NCBI GenBank assembly: GCA_019239815.1
Contig: JAFAZL010000015.1
Span: 1-8,019, forward strand
DNA length: 8,019 bases
Origin: Acidobacteriota bacterium
Lineage (GTDB): Bacteria; Acidobacteriota; Terriglobia; Acidoferrales; UBA7541
Direction of reading: 5' to 3'
The notes under the pieces were generated by a model. The model had not been told where the DNA came from, did not search any database, and worked only from the letters and a program-made list of their open reading frames with translations. Both the position numbers and the translations under genes were made by a program. Each line of letters begins with the position of its first letter. The first letter of the stretch is position 1. Positions 1 through 6,770 of this stretch are shown in pieces.

Positions 1-302
1 TCCTCTCCCGTTAAATTCTCCGCCGGCACGATCATGCTGATGCCCGCGTTGTTCACCAGAACGTCCACGCGGCCCCAACGGTCTCCCACCCTGGTTGCGA
101 AGTGCCCCACCTTCGTTTCATCCGCGATGTCGCCGATCAGTTCCACCGCTTCTACACCGTGTTCCGCGGCCGCCTTCATCGCCTCTGTCGGCGATCTCAA
201 ATCGCTGAGCCCGACGTTGTACCCTCGCTCCGCTAGCAATTCGGCCGTTCGTCGGCCGATTCCTTGCGCTGCGCCTGTAATTACTGCCACCCGATTCGCC
301 AT
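1..302 (-). CDS. Short-chain dehydrogenase/reductase (SDR), N-terminal part, cut by window edge
   Basis: This is the first 100 residues of a classical SDR, a cytoplasmic NAD(P)-dependent oxidoreductase; the stop lies beyond the left edge. The Rossmann nucleotide-binding motif TGAAQGIG is at residues 9-16, the adenine-contacting Asp is in GDIAD (58-61), and the NNAG signature is at 84-87. The second strand ends in LSDLR, and Asp34 at this position usually indicates NAD(H) preference, although Arg36 leaves this open. The YxxxK catalytic motif falls outside the window, so substrate and activity cannot be judged. The start is ATG at 302, with an AGAGG ribosome site at 309-313 and a 6-base spacer. 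It is divergent from the small membrane protein gene at 492. Family assignment is secure; the specific reaction is unknown. Confidence 0.93.
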   Translation of the reverse strand, partial: MANRVAVITGAAQGIGRRTAELLAERGYNVGLSDLRSPTEAMKAAAEHGVEAVELIGDIADETKVGHFATRVGDRWGRVDVLVNNAGISMIVPAENLTGE

Positions 303-356
303 AAAGAGCCTCTATATACCGTCTAGTACCATAAATGTTGTCGGAACCTAAAACGG

Positions 357-378
357 CTGCTTTTCGAATGCAAAGCAG
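357..378. repeat. Inverted repeat abutting a candidate -35 box
   Basis: Perfect 7-base arms, CTGCTTT (357-363) and AAAGCAG (372-378), are separated by 8 bases. The right arm ends immediately before the TTGAAT hexamer of the candidate promoter. The size and position suit a dimeric regulator site, though it could also be a hairpin in the leader of the minus-strand SDR transcript. No regulator gene is visible nearby. Confidence 0.45.
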
Positions 379-406
379 TTGAATCTCAAATACTTGGTGC
401 TATACT
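379..406 (+). promoter_or_regulatory. Candidate sigma70 promoter for the two-helix membrane protein
   Basis: TTGAAT (379-384, 4 of 6 matches to TTGACA) and TATACT (401-406, 5 of 6 to TATAAT) are separated by 16 bases. Transcription would start near 413, giving a leader of about 80 bases before the ATG at 492. The position in a divergent intergenic region supports the call; no experimental start is known. Confidence 0.5.
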
Positions 407-433
407 CCGCCCAGAGTAGCGAATTACCCCCCA

Positions 434-463
434 TGTTTGCCGTTTCCACCCTCATGGCAAACA
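434..463 (+). repeat. Inverted repeat in the presumed 5' leader
   Basis: Perfect 8-base arms TGTTTGCC (434-441) and GGCAAACA (456-463) enclose 14 bases. The repeat lies about 28-58 bases upstream of the 492 start and downstream of the candidate promoter. It could be an RNA hairpin in the leader or a protein-binding dyad. It has no following T-run, so a terminator is unlikely. Confidence 0.5.
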
Positions 464-491
464 CGCGGATCGGATCCAACGGGAGGTTTCC

Positions 492-785
492 ATGGATGCG
501 ATGGAATCGACGCTAACGGGGCCTGTCCTGTATCTTTTGGTCGCTTGGGGAGCAGTCACCGCCGTCTTCATCGGTTTGTTGATTTGGCGCAGCCTGCTCA
601 CCAGTCATGAAGACGATCAAATTTTCCTCGACTCTGCCAGCGAACATATGGCCAGAGAGCAGCGTGAGCTGGTCGCAAAAATCGGCTCACTTTCGAAGCC
701 GATTATGGCGACGGGTGTCATCGCTGCGCTTCTTCTGGCCACAGCCGCCGGCATGTGGCTCTGGGAAGGTCTGAAGAGCTTCTAG
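492..785 (+). CDS. Small two-helix inner membrane protein, unknown function
   Basis: A 97-residue protein that I do not recognise as a named family. Two hydrophobic segments, about residues 11-32 and 70-91, flank a hydrophilic, probably helical loop (33-69). The loop carries an acidic patch HEDDQ near residue 40 and several Arg/Lys residues (R33, R55, R58, K63, K69). By the positive-inside rule the loop should be cytoplasmic with both termini outside. The start is well supported: GGGAGG at 481-486 with a 5-base spacer to ATG. Its base composition differs from its neighbours, with C and G roughly balanced on the plus strand and none of the strong C bias seen from about 3.4 kb onwards. It appears monocistronic, with its own promoter and a terminator-like fold after the stop. 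It resembles other small hypothetical membrane proteins with acidic loops, but no function can be assigned. Confidence 0.85.
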   Translation: MDAMESTLTGPVLYLLVAWGAVTAVFIGLLIWRSLLTSHEDDQIFLDSASEHMAREQRELVAKIGSLSKPIMATGVIAALLLATAAGMWLWEGLKSF

Positions 786-791
786 ACCGAT

Positions 792-873
792 TCGCGGTTT
801 GGCGGCGAGACTGATTTTGTCTTCCGCTGGCTGGAAGTTTGTCCCGCCATATTTTTTGCGAGTTGAACCGCGA
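792..873 (+). terminator. Nested stem structure with T-run, probable terminator
   Basis: Seven bases after the stop at 785, several complementary segments nest: TCGCGGTT (792-799) with AACCGCGA (866-873), GGCGG (801-805) with CCGCC (844-848), GAC (809-811) with GTC (841-843), and CTTCC (821-825) with GGAAG (833-837). Six T residues (852-857) follow the GGCGG/CCGCC stem after three bases, as in an intrinsic terminator. The stem is long and has internal loops, so a structured 3' end is an alternative. The outermost arms could compete with or enclose the terminator. Confidence 0.42.
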
Positions 874-916
874 TGCGGGCGTCACCTCCGAGAACTCCTG
901 CGAGAGTGGCGTGAGA

Positions 917-938
917 GACTAGTGTATCGCCCCTAGTC
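917..938. repeat. Short inverted repeat between convergent genes
   Basis: GACTAG (917-922) and CTAGTC (933-938) enclose 10 bases. It lies between the convergent stop codons at 785 and 967. On the minus strand it follows an AT-rich stretch (about 941-958) after the NTF2-like gene, but the T-rich part precedes rather than follows the stem, so it is not a standard terminator in either direction. Confidence 0.3.
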
Positions 939-966
939 CTCAAAAATATTAAGAATTCAAAGGAAG

Positions 967-1572
967 TCAGTGAGGCTGGGTGCTCCCAGGAGCGCTGAGT
1001 TGTTTCGCCGCCGATTGCTCCGCCACTGAAGTGTGGTTCAGCGCAATGACCCACTTCCCGTTGCGCTTGTCCATGACGAACGTCGTATGCCCTTGTGACA
1101 CCGATGGCAGCCCATCGACTACCGCCGAAAAATCCCACTGAAACGTCGCCCAAGCACAATTCCCATTCACCTTGATGAACGTATTCGCCCGATCCATGCG
1201 CACCTGTTGCATCCGGGCATGCTGCTGTTGATATAGCGGCAAATAAGTATTCCAGCCAACCACCGGTGGCAGGTAGGGTCCCTGAACGATCGTGACGTCA
1301 TCGGCATATGTATCGTGCAGCTTGTCGACGTCGCCGACCTGCCATGCGCCGAGGTTTGTCGAAACCAGATAGTCGATCTGCTGTTCGTCCGAGAGCGGGA
1401 TCGTGGGTCCATTGGTCGTCGCCGTCGGCAGCGGACTGTTGTTCTTGTTCTTCTTGTCTTTCTGTTGCGCGGTCGCCTGCGTTACTCCCGCGACGAATAT
1501 CAAAACGCAAATTCCCAGCGCGACAAAAACCCGGCGCGCGCACCAGTTCACAGGGCGCATTCGAATCTCCAT
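967..1572 (-). CDS. Exported NTF2-like protein (DUF4440/SgcJ-EcaC type)
   Basis: A protein of 201 residues with a signal peptide: basic n-region (RMRPVNWCARR), hydrophobic core about 15-30, and probable signal peptidase I cleavage after ATA (33-35). A polar Lys/Asn-rich linker follows (38-46). Residues about 60-185 form a cone-shaped NTF2-like fold: an initial helix with DEQQID, then YADDVTIV (89-96), strand-rich segments, and a WVIALNHTSV ending (174-183) typical of DUF4440/SgcJ proteins. Such domains bind small ligands or act as polyketide-like isomerases, but most members are uncharacterised. Start choice: ATG at 1572 has GAGGAG with a 6-base spacer. An in-frame GTG at 1599 lies upstream of this ribosome site, and ATG at 1560 also has GGAG upstream and would shorten the n-region. 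It lies 131 bases downstream of the deacetylase on the same strand. Family call is good; the role is unknown. Confidence 0.85.
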   Translation of the reverse strand: MEIRMRPVNWCARRVFVALGICVLIFVAGVTQATAQQKDKKNKNNSPLPTATTNGPTIPLSDEQQIDYLVSTNLGAWQVGDVDKLHDTYADDVTIVQGPYLPPVVGWNTYLPLYQQQHARMQQVRMDRANTFIKVNGNCAWATFQWDFSAVVDGLPSVSQGHTTFVMDKRNGKWVIALNHTSVAEQSAAKQLSAPGSTQPH

Positions 1573-1619
1573 CAGCGACTCCTCGTCCGCGGAAATCACG
1601 GCACTCGCGAAAGAATAGC

Positions 1620-1634
1620 ACGCAGATCATGCGT
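1620..1634 (-). repeat. Small hairpin between deacetylase and NTF2-like genes
   Basis: ACGCA (1620-1624) and TGCGT (1630-1634) enclose 5 bases. Read on the minus strand the stem is followed by an imperfect T-rich tail (gctattcttt), which makes it at best a weak terminator or attenuator in the 131-base gap. No convincing promoter for the NTF2-like gene was found in this gap. Confidence 0.25.
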
Positions 1635-1703
1635 CAGATTTTTCGATGCGAGGCGATTTTCCCAGCAATCAATGATGCGTTAAAGCGCGTGTTCCTGATG
1701 TTG

Positions 1704-4277
1704 TCAGTGGTGTTGTGTTGCGCTGATCAGATTCACGAAGAGCCGATATGCCCCCGCTACGCCTTCAGGAAGCTGCCGGAAAAACGCAATCCCCGTGTAG
1801 ATGTAAACGCCTTTGCCGAAGTTGGTGTAAACCAGCGAACCATTCTGATCCGGCTCGCCCGGATCATTCATTGCCAGCAGCGGCGTGTATTTCGAAGCGA
1901 ACTGCGTCCAGAAATAGAGCCCGCGCTCCTGGACCCAACCTTTAAAGTCTTCCTGCGTGATCTTGTTGGGAGTGTTCAGCAGCGGGTCGTCCGGCTTCAA
2001 AAATTTCACGGGCGAAGTCTCATCGGTCACGCGTGGCAGCGGACTTCCCGCAGGTGGTGCGATCTTCGCGGGATATGGCGCGTACTGTGCGCGGTCCCAC
2101 GCGAAGTCACGCTCGTATTGAACGACAAGCGTGCCGCCGTTCGAAACGTAGTCGAGCAGCCGCTGATTCGCACCCGGCAAATCATGCCGTAATTCATAGG
2201 CTCGTAGCCCAACGACGATCGCGTTGAACCGCGACAAATCGCCGAATGCCAAAGCCGTCGGCTCCAGCATCTCGACATGAATGCCGAGCCGCTCCATGGC
2301 TTCGGGCACCGGCTCGTTTTCTGCCGTGATGTAGCCAACACGTAGGTTCGCCGGAACGTTGATGTCGAACGCGTGCACCACGCACTGAGCGGGCTCGCTC
2401 CAGAGTTGGGTCGGCAAGGTTGGCAGCGGCTCGAGAGACGTCGAAAATTTCTCATCGCCGAGCTTTGCGTACGCCACCAGGTTCCTTTTTCCGGCCGTGA
2501 GTTTCTGCGGAGGCGTCACCGTGACCTTCGCGTATTTGTCCGTTGCTCCCTCAAATGCCAACTCGGCAGGCTTGCTCACGCTCCATCCCTGCGGAACATC
2601 GACTCCAGCGGAAATTTTGTGCGCCTGCGTCGCGTACGAATGTACGCGCAGCAACACGTCAAATGGCTTGGCATTCTTGCCCAGTACTTCGACAGTTTGG
2701 TTCGGCTCGACCATCAACGTGTACGCCGGCACCATCCGCAACGGCACGCGATCCACGCGAGTGGAGGTCGCTTCGACGTGCGTCACCGATTGCAGCGCAT
2801 CGATTTTGTAGCCATCGATCGTCACGACCTGCGAAGCCTCAATCAACGGCGACGGCTCTGGGAAATTTCCCTGAAATCCTTTTCTCTCCGATTGCTTCTC
2901 GCTTAGCGTGACCGAAAATTCAGCGTCGCCAGTTTTCGCATCTGCCTTTCCGGCTTGATTCGAATCGTCGGGGAGCACGAGCGTAGGCTCCTGGAAGTCG
3001 CACGCAATCTCGGGTCGGCACCGCCGTCTGACGTTCACTTTGAATGCTTCGCTTGCTACAACGTAGGAGCGATCGGCGTCGGCCGTCTGTTCGAAGCCAG
3101 CAGTCAGCTCGAGCGCACGATTGATATGCCGCTTCACGAATCCGAGTTGATCGCGAAATAGTTCGTTCGTGCTGCCGGCCTGTGCCAACACGCCATCAAT
3201 GTCTGTGCCCGCCTTCGCCACTTGCGCCGAAGCCTCCTTCCAATCCAGCTTGAGCGCCGAAGTCCTAGCGTTCGATAGCGTATCGTCCGCTCTCTTGATC
3301 GCGTCGCAATAACCGGCCGTGCCACCGCAACCCAGACCCGTATCAGTTCCGGCCAGTGCGCTTAGGCTCATATCCAGCATTCCCTTCGAAAACTCGAATC
3401 CCTTCTCCGGAACCAATCCCACGGGCCGCCGCAGAAATGGCGACCCAAGAAATGCCGAAATCCCCTGCGTCCGGTGATTCGCAAATCCATCGAGCCCAAT
3501 TTCACGATACGACTTCCCATACAGCGGTGAAATATCTCCGATCGGCACCGAGTAACCTTGTGGCGATTCCGACCCGCGATCCAGATCCAGAATCGGCACG
3601 CCCACAGTTCCTGCCGACCACGGCTTCAATCCATCGCGCTCCAACTCCGGAAACATTTTTGAGTCGGCCGCGGCGGCGACTGCTTTCGGCGTTAAAAGTC
3701 CCGACGCCTGATGATGCCCATGCCCAAAGTGCACGTTGCCCCAGCCGTTGATCACCACATTCGGCTTAAACGTCCGGATGACGCGCACCATGTCTTCCAG
3801 AACCTGATCGCCCCAGATCTTCTCCGTCTCTTCCGGAGTCTTCGAAAATCCAAAATCGTGCGCCCGTGTGAAAAATAAATGCACGCCATATCCGCGCGTC
3901 GCCGCTAGCAATTCCTGCGTTCGAATTAATCCCAGCTGTGGATTCTGCTCCGGCCCAAGATCGTTCTGCCCGCCTTCACCGCGCGTCAGCGAAAGCAACG
4001 CCACATCCGCGTGCAGCCCGCGGGCGAGATACGTCAGCACCGCCGCCGATTCATCATCCGGATGCGCATCAATATATAGAATGCGCGTCGTCACCCGCGC
4101 CACGTCGATCGCCTCGACCGTTTCCGGCAGCCCCGGTCCGGTCCCTGCCGCTGGAGAAAACTGCGCCTGCACTCGCGCCTGTCTGAATCCGTACACGGCC
4201 AAAAGGGCGAAGATACCCGCGACCAATGTTGCGCCGACAACTACGCGAAGCCACCCACCCCGCAGCAAGCCCGTCAT
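1704..4277 (-). CDS. Large membrane-anchored or secreted PIG-L/LmbE-type deacetylase with C-terminal glutaminase-like domain
   Basis: An 857-residue multidomain protein. A hydrophobic segment at about 10-30 after basic residues is an uncleaved anchor or a signal peptide (possible cleavage after VQA, 36-38), placing the rest outside the cytoplasm. The PIG-L/LmbE zinc deacetylase domain spans about 65-300: AHPDDES (71-77) supplies zinc ligands His72 and Asp75 and the presumed general base Asp74, LTRGEGGQN (97-105) is the conserved second motif, and HGHHQASG (186-193) supplies the third ligand, probably His189. Known relatives remove N-acetyl groups from amino sugars (MshB, BshB, PIG-L). Residues about 330-400 are helical, 510-620 resemble an Ig-like NEW3-type domain, and 640-855 resemble a class I glutamine amidotransferase/ThuA-like fold without a nucleophile Cys. 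Cysteines 317/324 and 420/426 could form disulfides. GAGGG precedes the ATG by 6 bases, and ATGA overlaps the permease stop, indicating translational coupling. The substrate is unknown. Family members are typically about 230 residues, so this is the long multidomain variant. Confidence 0.92.
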   Translation of the reverse strand: MTGLLRGGWLRVVVGATLVAGIFALLAVYGFRQARVQAQFSPAAGTGPGLPETVEAIDVARVTTRILYIDAHPDDESAAVLTYLARGLHADVALLSLTRGEGGQNDLGPEQNPQLGLIRTQELLAATRGYGVHLFFTRAHDFGFSKTPEETEKIWGDQVLEDMVRVIRTFKPNVVINGWGNVHFGHGHHQASGLLTPKAVAAAADSKMFPELERDGLKPWSAGTVGVPILDLDRGSESPQGYSVPIGDISPLYGKSYREIGLDGFANHRTQGISAFLGSPFLRRPVGLVPEKGFEFSKGMLDMSLSALAGTDTGLGCGGTAGYCDAIKRADDTLSNARTSALKLDWKEASAQVAKAGTDIDGVLAQAGSTNELFRDQLGFVKRHINRALELTAGFEQTADADRSYVVASEAFKVNVRRRCRPEIACDFQEPTLVLPDDSNQAGKADAKTGDAEFSVTLSEKQSERKGFQGNFPEPSPLIEASQVVTIDGYKIDALQSVTHVEATSTRVDRVPLRMVPAYTLMVEPNQTVEVLGKNAKPFDVLLRVHSYATQAHKISAGVDVPQGWSVSKPAELAFEGATDKYAKVTVTPPQKLTAGKRNLVAYAKLGDEKFSTSLEPLPTLPTQLWSEPAQCVVHAFDINVPANLRVGYITAENEPVPEAMERLGIHVEMLEPTALAFGDLSRFNAIVVGLRAYELRHDLPGANQRLLDYVSNGGTLVVQYERDFAWDRAQYAPYPAKIAPPAGSPLPRVTDETSPVKFLKPDDPLLNTPNKITQEDFKGWVQERGLYFWTQFASKYTPLLAMNDPGEPDQNGSLVYTNFGKGVYIYTGIAFFRQLPEGVAGAYRLFVNLISATQHH

Positions 4278-5728
4278 CGCGCGCCCTCAGCATCCACCGG
4301 CAAAAAGGGCCACTCCCGCCGCACTTTCGATCTCACCAGATAAATCGTCAGTCCCAGAATGATCACGAAGAGCCCCCACCAGACAGCTTTCCCCGTCCTC
4401 AGGAAAAGCCAGATCCAACCCAAAATCGTCAGTATCACCGGCAACGGATACAACCACATTTTAAACGGCAGCTTTTCCGGCGGCCAACGGCGCCGCAGTA
4501 ACACGACTCCCACCGCCTGCCCGATGAATTGAATGATCAGCCGCATCGCCAGCACCGCCGCGATCACCGTCTTCAATTTAAACAGCAGCGCAAATACAAA
4601 CGTCAGCGCACCCAGAAACAGCAGCGACACATGCGGAAATCGCTTCTTCGAATGCACCCGCCCGAACACGCTGAAAAAATTTCCGTCCAACGCCGCCGAA
4701 TACGGCACGCGCGAATATCCCAGCAGCGACGAAAAAAGCGACGCAAACGCAATCCACAGAATCATCGCCGTCGCAAATTTCGCCGCGGCGCCGCCATACA
4801 ACTTCTCGATGAACGCGCTCACGATGAATGGCGAGTCCTGCGCTTGTTGCCAGGGAAGCACGCCCAAGATGCTCGTCTGCATCACCAGATACAGCACCGC
4901 AATCCCGATGATCGAAAGAAAAATTCCTCGCGGAATGTTTTTCTCGGGATTGCGAATCTCGCCGCCCAGATGACAAATGTTGTAGTAGCCCCAATACGTG
5001 TAAATCGTATTCACCGTCGCCGAGCCCAGCGTCGCAAAAAACAGCCACGACAAATCCCACGCCCCCGGCTCATACGTAAAGACGAGTTTTGGCTGGAAGT
5101 GCGTTACACCGCCCCAGATCAACCACAAAATCGTCCCGATGACACCGGCCCACAAAAACAGCGAGATTCGTCCGATCGACGCAATTCGCCGATATAACAA
5201 AACGACTAGCACGAGCACCAATGCGCCCGACACCGCCTTCGCTCCATATTTTCCAAGCGGATACAAATACGACGCGTACTGCGAGAATCCAATCGCTCCC
5301 GAAGCCAGCGACAGCGGCGCCTGAATCAGCGTCTGCCACACAAACAGGAACGACATCATCCGCCCCATGCGCCCCGGCCCGTACGCCTCGCGCAAGAACA
5401 CATAGCTGCCGCCGGCCAGCGGCATCGCCGCGCCCAGCTCAGACCATACAAATCCATCGAGCAGCGCCAGCAACGCTCCCGCCGCCCATGCGAGCAGGCA
5501 CTGCGGCCCGCCCATCGCCTTAATCACCAGTGGAATCACGACGAATGGTCCGACGCCGACCATTTCGATCATGTTGAGGGAAACCGCTTCTTTCAGCCCC
5601 AGCCCGCGCTCAAGCTCCGCGCCGCCGCGCTTCTCACCCGGCCCCGGCGCACCTGCCGAGCCGTGCGCTTCAGCACCGCCCGAGCCACTCCCCGCAGCTC
5701 CAGCCGCATCATTTTGTTGCGAGCCCAT
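4274..5728 (-). CDS. APC-superfamily amino acid/polyamine permease
   Basis: A 484-residue integral membrane transporter with about 12 predicted helices (near 51-70, 77-98, 125-147, 163-180, 186-205, 225-248, 266-290, 314-336, 367-384, 386-411, 424-443, 446-465). Family hallmarks are the Gly-rich break in helix 1 (MVGVGPF, 56-62), WSELGAAMPLAGGSYVFLRE (95-114), and GGEIRNPEKNIPRG (255-268) in the loop after helix 6, the usual E..NP.K.IPR signature. These proteins move amino acids or polyamines by proton symport or exchange; the substrate cannot be told here. The first 40 residues are an unusual Gly/Ala/Ser-rich, probably disordered cytoplasmic tail. The ATG at 5728 has only a weak ribosome site, and no better in-frame ATG occurs before residue 53, inside helix 1. 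It is first in a minus-strand operon, with its stop overlapping the deacetylase start by 4 bases. Its start lies 19 bases from that of the divergent TPR gene. Confidence 0.93.
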   Translation of the reverse strand: MGSQQNDAAGAAGSGSGGAEAHGSAGAPGPGEKRGGAELERGLGLKEAVSLNMIEMVGVGPFVVIPLVIKAMGGPQCLLAWAAGALLALLDGFVWSELGAAMPLAGGSYVFLREAYGPGRMGRMMSFLFVWQTLIQAPLSLASGAIGFSQYASYLYPLGKYGAKAVSGALVLVLVVLLYRRIASIGRISLFLWAGVIGTILWLIWGGVTHFQPKLVFTYEPGAWDLSWLFFATLGSATVNTIYTYWGYYNICHLGGEIRNPEKNIPRGIFLSIIGIAVLYLVMQTSILGVLPWQQAQDSPFIVSAFIEKLYGGAAAKFATAMILWIAFASLFSSLLGYSRVPYSAALDGNFFSVFGRVHSKKRFPHVSLLFLGALTFVFALLFKLKTVIAAVLAMRLIIQFIGQAVGVVLLRRRWPPEKLPFKMWLYPLPVILTILGWIWLFLRTGKAVWWGLFVIILGLTIYLVRSKVRREWPFLPVDAEGAR

Positions 5729-5747
5729 CGCGCTCGGAGGATAGCAA

Positions 5748-6770
5748 ATGCTCGCCGCCCCACCTAATGGCGCTCGACGCCTTCACCTCACTGCATCAAT
5801 ATGTAGACGGATGCTCGCCCGAACCTTCCACCGCGCCACTTTTCTTCTTGGCGCCGCGCTCTGCTTATCGAATGTGCGCGGCGCACAAGCCCTCAACGTC
5901 ACTCCCGCCGCCCAATCCATCCTCGACCAAATCTATTCCGGCGACCTCACCGCCGCCATCGACTCCGCGCACAAACTCCAGCAAGACCGCCCCGACCACC
6001 CCATCGGCTACCTCCTCGAAGACGAAGCCATCGGCTGGAAAATCTGGTGCACTTCCGCCGAATACAAATACGGCATGTCTTACCCTCGACGCCGCGCCAA
6101 ACTCCCCGAAGACCAGCACTACTTCGATCTCGCCTCTAAGATCATCCAGCTCTCCGAACACCACATCGCCGCGTCCGGCGACACCGCCTCCACCGCCGAT
6201 ATGCACTTCTACGCCGGCATGGGTGACGCGCTTTTCGCCCGCCTGTATGGACTCCGCAACGAAACGCGCACCGCCGCTCGCTACGGGATCCGCGCCCGCG
6301 AGCGCCTGATCCGCGCCGAAGCGCTCAATCCCAATCTCGCCGACGCCGACTTCGGCCTCGGCCTCTACAACTATTACGCCGACACTCTCTCCTCCATGGC
6401 GAAGATGCTCCGATTTTTCATGGGGATCCCCGGCGGCAGCAAACCGGACGGCATTCGCCAGCTCAACCACGCGATCTCCGAAGGCACGCTAACTCCGGTC
6501 GAAGCCCGATTCTATCTCGCGATCAGCCTCCATAACTACGATCAGAAATACGAACAAGCTCTCGAAGTCTCCGCGCCACTCGAACAAAAATATCCGACCA
6601 ATCCCATCTTCCATCTGATCCGCGGCGATCTTTTCGCCAAGCTCGGCCGCAAAGATCAAGCCCTCGCCGCTTATCGTGCCGCCGCGGCCCAACATCTCAC
6701 CGACCCCGAATCCAACACCCGCGTCCAAGCCCTAATCCACACCTCGCTGCAATCCCTCGGCGCCAACTAA
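5748..6770 (+). CDS. Exported tetratricopeptide-repeat protein
   Basis: A 340-residue protein with a signal peptide: hydrophobic core about 31-41 and probable cleavage after AQA (46-48). The mature part is helical. Clear TPR-like pairs occur near residues 252-283 (ARFYLAISLHNYDQKYEQAL) and 286-314 (FHLIRGDLFAKLGRKDQALA), and weaker helical pairs near 56-92 and 150-192. A distinctive segment, GLGLYNYYADTLSSMAKMLR with FFMGIPGG (203-230), looks like the conserved core of a specific TPR subgroup and loosely recalls the IML2/TTC39 family; that link is inference only. TPR proteins act as protein-protein scaffolds, here in the periplasm. Start choice: GGAGG (5736-5740) lies 7 bases before ATG 5748. 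An in-frame ATG at 5811 would give a more ordinary signal peptide but has a poor ribosome site. Codons end strongly in C. Partners are unknown. Confidence 0.85.
   Translation: MLAAPPNGARRLHLTASICRRMLARTFHRATFLLGAALCLSNVRGAQALNVTPAAQSILDQIYSGDLTAAIDSAHKLQQDRPDHPIGYLLEDEAIGWKIWCTSAEYKYGMSYPRRRAKLPEDQHYFDLASKIIQLSEHHIAASGDTASTADMHFYAGMGDALFARLYGLRNETRTAARYGIRARERLIRAEALNPNLADADFGLGLYNYYADTLSSMAKMLRFFMGIPGGSKPDGIRQLNHAISEGTLTPVEARFYLAISLHNYDQKYEQALEVSAPLEQKYPTNPIFHLIRGDLFAKLGRKDQALAAYRAAAAQHLTDPESNTRVQALIHTSLQSLGAN

Noticed and set aside
34..351. Plus-strand open frame of 105 residues opposite the SDR
   Set aside because: The minus strand encodes clear TGxxxGxG and NNAG motifs, so this is a shadow of the SDR gene.
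433..516. Possible upstream open frame of 27 codons overlapping the start at 492
   Set aside because: It begins inside the leader palindrome but has no ribosome site and no recognisable product; not enough evidence to call a leader peptide.
1308..2192. Plus-strand open frame of 294 residues spanning the NTF2-like and deacetylase genes
   Set aside because: It runs antisense through two well-supported genes and their gap, and its product shows no recognisable motif.
4529..5197. Long plus-strand open frame of 222 residues opposite the permease
   Set aside because: It is antisense to a strongly supported transporter, its product is a monotonous Arg/Gln/His-rich sequence with no domain, and it has no convincing ribosome site.
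5865..6470. Minus-strand open frame of 201 residues opposite the TPR gene
   Set aside because: Its Gly/Val-rich product is what is expected from the complement of C-ending codons; the plus strand encodes a signal peptide and TPR motifs.
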